From Steroidobacteraceae bacterium (GTDB lineage Bacteria > Pseudomonadota > Gammaproteobacteria > Steroidobacterales > Steroidobacteraceae), in assembly GCA_029266835.1 (NCBI GenBank), contig JAQSWD010000033.1, positions 1 to 35,000 of the forward strand: a stretch of DNA of 35,000 bases, read 5' to 3'. The position numbers were made by a program, and so were the translations under genes. The stretch's first letter is position 1. The number at the start of each line of letters is the position of its first letter. Positions 31,069-35,000 of the stretch are shown one piece after another. The notes below the pieces were generated by a model. It ran no database searches. It was not told the DNA's origin and was given only the letters and a program-made list of their open reading frames with translations.

Positions 31069-33165
31069 CTACGGCGCAATTGCCGGCGCCGTGCCCGTGG
31101 CGTAGCGCGCCAGCAGCGACGCCTGCGAGTCGTGTGGTTCGTTTTCCTTCAGGCAGCGTGTGTAGCTGCCGTCGCGTCCCAGGCTCCAGGCCAACGTGTT
31201 GTCCGCCAGGTAGGACTTGAGGTCGCGAATAATGCGGTCGCGATGCGTCTGTTCGCGCACCGGAAAGGCGATCTCCACGCGTCGGAAGAAATTGCGCTCC
31301 ATCCAGTCCGCGCTGGACAGATACAGCTCGTCTTCGCCGTCATCCGAGTCCTTGCCATTGAGGAAGTAGAACACGCGCGAATGTTCCAGGAATCGGCCCA
31401 CGATGGACCGCACGCGGATGTTGTCCGACACGCCGGGAATGCCAGGGCGCAGCGCGCACAGCCCCCGGATGATGAGGTCGATCTGCACGCCGGCGCGCGA
31501 AGCGCGGTACAGCGCCTCGATGACCTGCGGATCGACCAGGGAATTCATCTTGGCGATGATGCGTGCCGGCTTGCCCTGCGCGGCGAAGTCGGTCTCGCGA
31601 TGGATCTTGGCCACCACGGCCTCGTGCATGCCGAAGGGTGACTGCAGCAGCTTGGTCAGCCGCGGAGTCTGCGTGAGGCTGGTGAGCTGCAGGAACAGCT
31701 CGTGGACGTCCTGGCCGATGTCGGGGTCGCAGGTGAACAGGCTGTAGTCCGTGTAGCCGCGCGCGGTGCGCGGATGATAATTGCCCGTGCCGAGGTGGCA
31801 GTAACGGCGAAGCCCGTCCGTTTCGCGGCGGACCACCATGGACATCTTGCAGTGAGTCTTGAAGCCGACGACGCCGTACATCACGTGCGCGCCCGCTTCC
31901 TGCAGGCGGTTCGATAGTTCGATGTTGGCTTCCTCGTCGAAACGTGCGCGCAACTCGACCAGGACGGTGACGTCCTTGCCCGACTGCGCCGCGGTCACTA
32001 GCGCGTCGACGATGGGGGACTCGTTGCCGGTGCGATAGAGCGTCTGCTTGATGGCCAGCACGCGCGGATCGGCGGCCGCGCCGCGCAGGAAATCGAGCAC
32101 CGCGCCGAAGCTGTGGAAAGGGTGGTGCAGCAGCACGTCCTTTTGCCGGATGACCGCGAGCAAGTCGGAGGCCCCGGCCAGCCGGCGTGGGAGGCCGGGA
32201 GTGAAGACTGGGTACTTGAGATCGGGACGTTGAACGAGGTCATACAGGGCCGCCAGGCGGTTGAGATTCACGGGGCCATTGGACTGATAGAAATCCACCT
32301 CCCCCAGCGTGAATTGCCTGATGAGGAAGTTGTCGAGGTCGGGCGGGCAGTCACGCGAGACTTCGAGGCGCACGGCCGCGCCGTAGCGGCGGTGGGCGAG
32401 CTCACCCTCGAGCGCGCGACGCAGATCGTCCACTTCCTCGTCGTCCACGAACAAGTCGCTGTTGCGCGTCACGCGGAACTGGTAGCAGCCCAATACCTCC
32501 ATGCCGGCGAACAGTCGGGAAACGAAGTGCTGCACGACGCCGGTGAGCAGGACGAAGCGCTTTCGACCATCCTGCTCGGGAAGCGCGACGACGCGGGGCA
32601 GTGAGCGCGGCGCCTGCACCACGGCAAGACCCGTGTCGCGGCCGAACGCATCCTCGCCCGACAGGCGCACGATGAAGTTCAGACTCTTGTTCTGTATGCG
32701 CGGAAACGGCCGCGCCGGATCGAGCCCCAGGGGCGACAGCACCGGTTCGATCTCGCGTTCGAAGTACTGTTCGAGCCATGCGGAGGTGGCCGCGTCCCAC
32801 GGGGCCCGCGCGAGTAGTTCGATTCCCTGCTGGCGCAATGCCGGCAACAGCACGTCGTTCAGGCATGCGTACTGCGCGTCGATGAGCCGATGCGTGCGTT
32901 CGTGGATGGCCTGCAGCTGCTCGGTGATTGTCAGGCCGTCGCGGCCCGGCTGGTCCGAACCCAGTTCCAGGCGCTGCTTGAGGCCGGAGACACGGATCTC
33001 GAAGAACTCATCGAGGTTGCTCGAGGAGATGCAAAGGAATTTGAGTCGCTCGAGCAGCGGGATCCTGTCGTCCAGCGCCTGCGCCAGCACGCGCTCGTTG
33101 AAGCCGAGCAGCGAAAGCTCGCGGTTGATGTAGTGCTCGGAGGAGCGGAGATCCGGCTGATCCAT
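31069..33165 (-). CDS. ppk1: Polyphosphate kinase 1
   Basis: PPK1 makes inorganic polyphosphate from ATP. The 698-residue protein has N-terminal INRELSLLGFNERVLAQA and ISSSNLDEFFEIRVSG, then HHPFHSFGAVLDFLR, AIKQTLYRTGNESPIVDALV, and the catalytic region with phospho-histidine H438 (FKTHCKMSMVV) and the second histidine in YCHLGTGNYHPRTARGYTDYSLFT. Length is normal for the family. Start ATG 33165. About 70 bp separate it from the M23 peptidase gene on the same strand, enough for its own promoter. It is convergent with ppx. Confidence 0.97.
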   Translation of the reverse strand: MDQPDLRSSEHYINRELSLLGFNERVLAQALDDRIPLLERLKFLCISSSNLDEFFEIRVSGLKQRLELGSDQPGRDGLTITEQLQAIHERTHRLIDAQYACLNDVLLPALRQQGIELLARAPWDAATSAWLEQYFEREIEPVLSPLGLDPARPFPRIQNKSLNFIVRLSGEDAFGRDTGLAVVQAPRSLPRVVALPEQDGRKRFVLLTGVVQHFVSRLFAGMEVLGCYQFRVTRNSDLFVDDEEVDDLRRALEGELAHRRYGAAVRLEVSRDCPPDLDNFLIRQFTLGEVDFYQSNGPVNLNRLAALYDLVQRPDLKYPVFTPGLPRRLAGASDLLAVIRQKDVLLHHPFHSFGAVLDFLRGAAADPRVLAIKQTLYRTGNESPIVDALVTAAQSGKDVTVLVELRARFDEEANIELSNRLQEAGAHVMYGVVGFKTHCKMSMVVRRETDGLRRYCHLGTGNYHPRTARGYTDYSLFTCDPDIGQDVHELFLQLTSLTQTPRLTKLLQSPFGMHEAVVAKIHRETDFAAQGKPARIIAKMNSLVDPQVIEALYRASRAGVQIDLIIRGLCALRPGIPGVSDNIRVRSIVGRFLEHSRVFYFLNGKDSDDGEDELYLSSADWMERNFFRRVEIAFPVREQTHRDRIIRDLKSYLADNTLAWSLGRDGSYTRCLKENEPHDSQASLLARYATGTAPAIAP

Positions 33166-33217
33166 GAAATTGCACGCCCAGACAGGCGAGCAATCTCATC
33201 ACAGGGTCTGCGAGGTT

Positions 33218-33228
33218 ACTGTGACAGT
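33218..33228. promoter_or_regulatory. Inverted repeat ACTGT-N-ACAGT upstream of ppk1
   Basis: A perfect 5+5 bp inverted repeat with a one-base centre lies in the 71 bp gap between the M23 peptidase stop and the ppk1 start. It contains a half-site resembling the PhoB element CTGTCAT, but no second direct half-site 11 bp on. It could be an operator for ppk1 or chance. Confidence 0.25.
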
Positions 33229-33236
33229 TCGGTGAA

Positions 33237-34529
33237 CTATCGCGCCACGAGGATCGGGCCCAGGGGCAGATCCAGCGTGTTCACGAGATCCGCCGTGGCG
33301 GTCAGGAATCGCTCGCGTTCCGCCGAGGGAATGGGCTCGGCATCGGGCAGCGGCACGGTCTGCGGATTCTTGTGAACGCCGCGCACGCGGTATTCGTAGT
33401 GCAGGTGCGGGCCGGTAGCGAGGCCCGTGGAACCCACGTAGCCGACAACCTGCGCCAGTTCGACGCGCTGTCCGCGACGCAGCTTGGGCGCGAACCGCGA
33501 GAGATGACCGTAGACCGTGACGACCCCCGAGCCATGCTCCAGCTCGATGACATTGCCGTAGCCACCCTGGCGTCCGACGAATCGCACGCGACCTTCGCCG
33601 GCGGCGCGCACCGGCGTGCCGGTGGGCGCGGCGTAGTCCACACCCTTGTGCGCACGGATGCGATTCAGCACGGGATGCTTGCGCGACAGATTGAAACGCG
33701 AGCTGACTCGCGAGAACTGCACCGGTGAGCGCATGAATGCCTTGCGCAGGCTCTTGCCATCGGGGCTGTAGTACTGGCCCCGGCCCTGGCTGTCGACGTA
33801 GCGCACGGCGCGGTATTCACGGCCGGCATTCACGAACTTCGCCGCCAGGATATTGCCGATGCGCAGCGGCTCGCCGTCCTGGAACACCTCTTCGTAAACC
33901 ACCGTGAAGCGGTCGCCGGCCTGGATGTCGAGCACGAAATCGATGTCGTACTGGAAGATTTCCGCGAGGTCGAAGGCCACTCGGTCGGAGAGCCCCGCTT
34001 CGGCCGAGGCCTGGAACAGGGAGCTGTTGATGGTGGCGCTGGCGGTGCGCGTGTGGACCTCGAGCGGGTTCTCGAGCACGTTGGTGCTGAACCCGTTCTC
34101 GTCGCGTATGACCTGCAGGGTCTCGCTGTCCGACAGTTTGCGCTCCAGGCCCATGAGTTCGCCATCGCGGTATTTGAACCGCAACAGCTCGCCGGGCTTG
34201 AGCTTGTCCACCTGGCTACGCAGATCGGGGAGGTTCCGCAGCATCGCCAGGTCTGCGAGGTTCAGCTCGAGCCGCCGGAACAGGCGATCCATGGTGTCGT
34301 TGCGCATGACCACCACGTCGATGGTCGAAAAGCCCAGGCTGGCCTCCTGGGGCGGCGCGGTCGGTTGCGATTCCGGCGCTTCAGGTACGCTCGAGGATGC
34401 GATTTGCGGCTCTTCGTTCGCGCGCGGCAGGAACGCCAGGGTGGCGAGACCGGCCACCAGCACGAACTGGAGGACCACGGCAGTCCGGGTCGAAAGCCCC
34501 GGGATGGCGGACTTGATGAAGGTTGGCAC
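33237..34529 (-). CDS. M23-family peptidoglycan endopeptidase (MepM/OapA-like)
   Basis: A 430-residue murein hydrolase with an N-terminal membrane anchor (AVVLQFVLVAGLATLAFLP, about 17-35), a Pro/Ser-rich spacer, an OapA/LysM-like region (VVVMRNDTMDRLFRRLELN, about 72-90), a central regulatory domain (IDFVLDIQAGDRFTVVYEE) and a C-terminal lysostaphin-type peptidase. Zinc-site residues are H294 and D298 (HKGVDYAAPTG) and H377 of the HLH at 375-377 (GPHLHYEYRV); all are present, so it should be active. The GTG start at 34529 has no clear ribosome-binding site. It lies divergent to tyrS, the pairing also seen in Pseudomonas. Confidence 0.92.
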   Translation of the reverse strand: MPTFIKSAIPGLSTRTAVVLQFVLVAGLATLAFLPRANEEPQIASSSVPEAPESQPTAPPQEASLGFSTIDVVVMRNDTMDRLFRRLELNLADLAMLRNLPDLRSQVDKLKPGELLRFKYRDGELMGLERKLSDSETLQVIRDENGFSTNVLENPLEVHTRTASATINSSLFQASAEAGLSDRVAFDLAEIFQYDIDFVLDIQAGDRFTVVYEEVFQDGEPLRIGNILAAKFVNAGREYRAVRYVDSQGRGQYYSPDGKSLRKAFMRSPVQFSRVSSRFNLSRKHPVLNRIRAHKGVDYAAPTGTPVRAAGEGRVRFVGRQGGYGNVIELEHGSGVVTVYGHLSRFAPKLRRGQRVELAQVVGYVGSTGLATGPHLHYEYRVRGVHKNPQTVPLPDAEPIPSAERERFLTATADLVNTLDLPLGPILVAR

Positions 34530-34636
34530 GATCTATAGAACGTAACCCACGGATCAATAAAGGGTCAATTGTCGCGGACGCCAGAAAGTGTGCGCGGCTC
34601 CACGGCTGCTTGTAGGCCAAGAGAATCAACTAAGAA

Positions 34637-35000
34637 ATGACGAACGGCGAATTGCAGGATCAGATCGCGGAGCTGCTGCGCGGCACGCAGGAAGTGCTCG
34701 TGGAAAGCGAGCTGGTGAAAAAACTCTCGCGCGGCAAACCGCTGCGCATCAAGGCGGGCTTCGATCCTACGGCGCCGGATCTGCATCTCGGGCACACCGT
34801 GCTCATCAACAAGATGCGGCAGTTCCAGAAGTTCGGTCACGAAGTGACGTTCCTGATCGGCGACTTCACGGGGATGATCGGCGATCCCACGGGTCGCAAT
34901 GCCACGCGCCCACCGCTTACGCGCGAGCAGGTCGAAGCGAACGCGAAGACCTACCAGGAACAGATTTTCAAGATCCTCGACCGCGAGCAGACCCGGGTCG
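34637..35000 (+). CDS. tyrS: Tyrosyl-tRNA synthetase (partial, 5' part)
   Basis: The first 121 codons of a class I aminoacyl-tRNA synthetase run off the right edge. Visible are [31 protein letters not shown], with the HIGH-type signature HLGH, and [21 protein letters not shown], both characteristic of the TyrRS group found in many gammaproteobacteria (TyrZ type). Start ATG 34637 follows an A-rich stretch. About 107 bp separate it from the divergent M23 peptidase gene and should contain promoters for both. Confidence 0.95.
   Translation, partial: MTNGELQDQIAELLRGTQEVLVESELVKKLSRGKPLRIKAGFDPTAPDLHLGHTVLINKMRQFQKFGHEVTFLIGDFTGMIGDPTGRNATRPPLTREQVEANAKTYQEQIFKILDREQTRV

Overview
The window is chromosomal DNA from a GC-rich (roughly two-thirds G+C) gammaproteobacterium. 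The gene order gshB / pilG-pilH-pilI-pilJ-chpA on one side and tonB-yqgE-ruvX-pyrB on the other is the arrangement known from Pseudomonas and relatives. The lineage looks like the Nevskiales/Steroidobacteraceae-Xanthomonadales edge of the class, but this is an inference from gene content, not a phylogeny. Genes are packed tightly, with many 1-10 bp overlaps, and both strands are almost completely coding. I see no rRNA, tRNA, CRISPR array, insertion sequence or prophage.

Region 1 (1-4524, minus strand) is one tight operon: gshB, a tonB-family gene, yqgE, ruvX, pyrB and a partial PyrK-like electron-transfer subunit running off the left edge. Region 2 (4620-13702, plus strand) is the Pil-Chp chemosensory cluster controlling type IV pili: two CheY-like regulators (PilG, PilH), a CheW (PilI), a receptor (PilJ) without a periplasmic sensor, the 1951-residue hybrid kinase ChpA, and a second CheW-like protein (ChpC-like). 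No methyltransferase (PilK) or methylesterase (ChpB) is present.

Region 3 (13709-17397, minus strand) is a coupled set: bioA, rsmE, a DUF2314 lipoprotein, a HipA-like kinase and a DUF3037 protein. ampD lies divergent to bioA. Region 4 (17977-20761) is a vitamin B12 unit: a cobalamin riboswitch with a plausible promoter, then btuB and a PduO-type cobalamin adenosyltransferase. Further B12/iron-type ABC transporter parts are scattered nearby: an ATPase at about 22.1-22.8 kb behind pdxH and a putative metalloprotease, and a permease at 26.5-27.4 kb. No periplasmic binding protein is visible.

Region 5 (20794-27417) also holds an inositol-monophosphatase-family gene with a small acidic membrane protein, the fused chorismate mutase/prephenate dehydrogenase gene tyrA, and a GAF-GGDEF gene whose 3' end collides with the permease gene. 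Region 6 (27447-31050, plus strand) runs rppH, a DUF6776 coiled-coil membrane protein, a bactofilin, erpA and ppx. Region 7 (31069-35000) has ppk1 convergent to ppx, then an M23 peptidase, and the start of tyrS on the plus strand.

Most of the window is ordinary housekeeping. The points that stand out are the sensor-less PilJ without adaptation enzymes, the truncated GGDEF and short permease at one junction, the HipA-like/DUF3037 pair embedded in a bioA-rsmE operon, a PyrK-like protein next to pyrB, and an AT-rich 10-mer repeated inside GC-rich genes.
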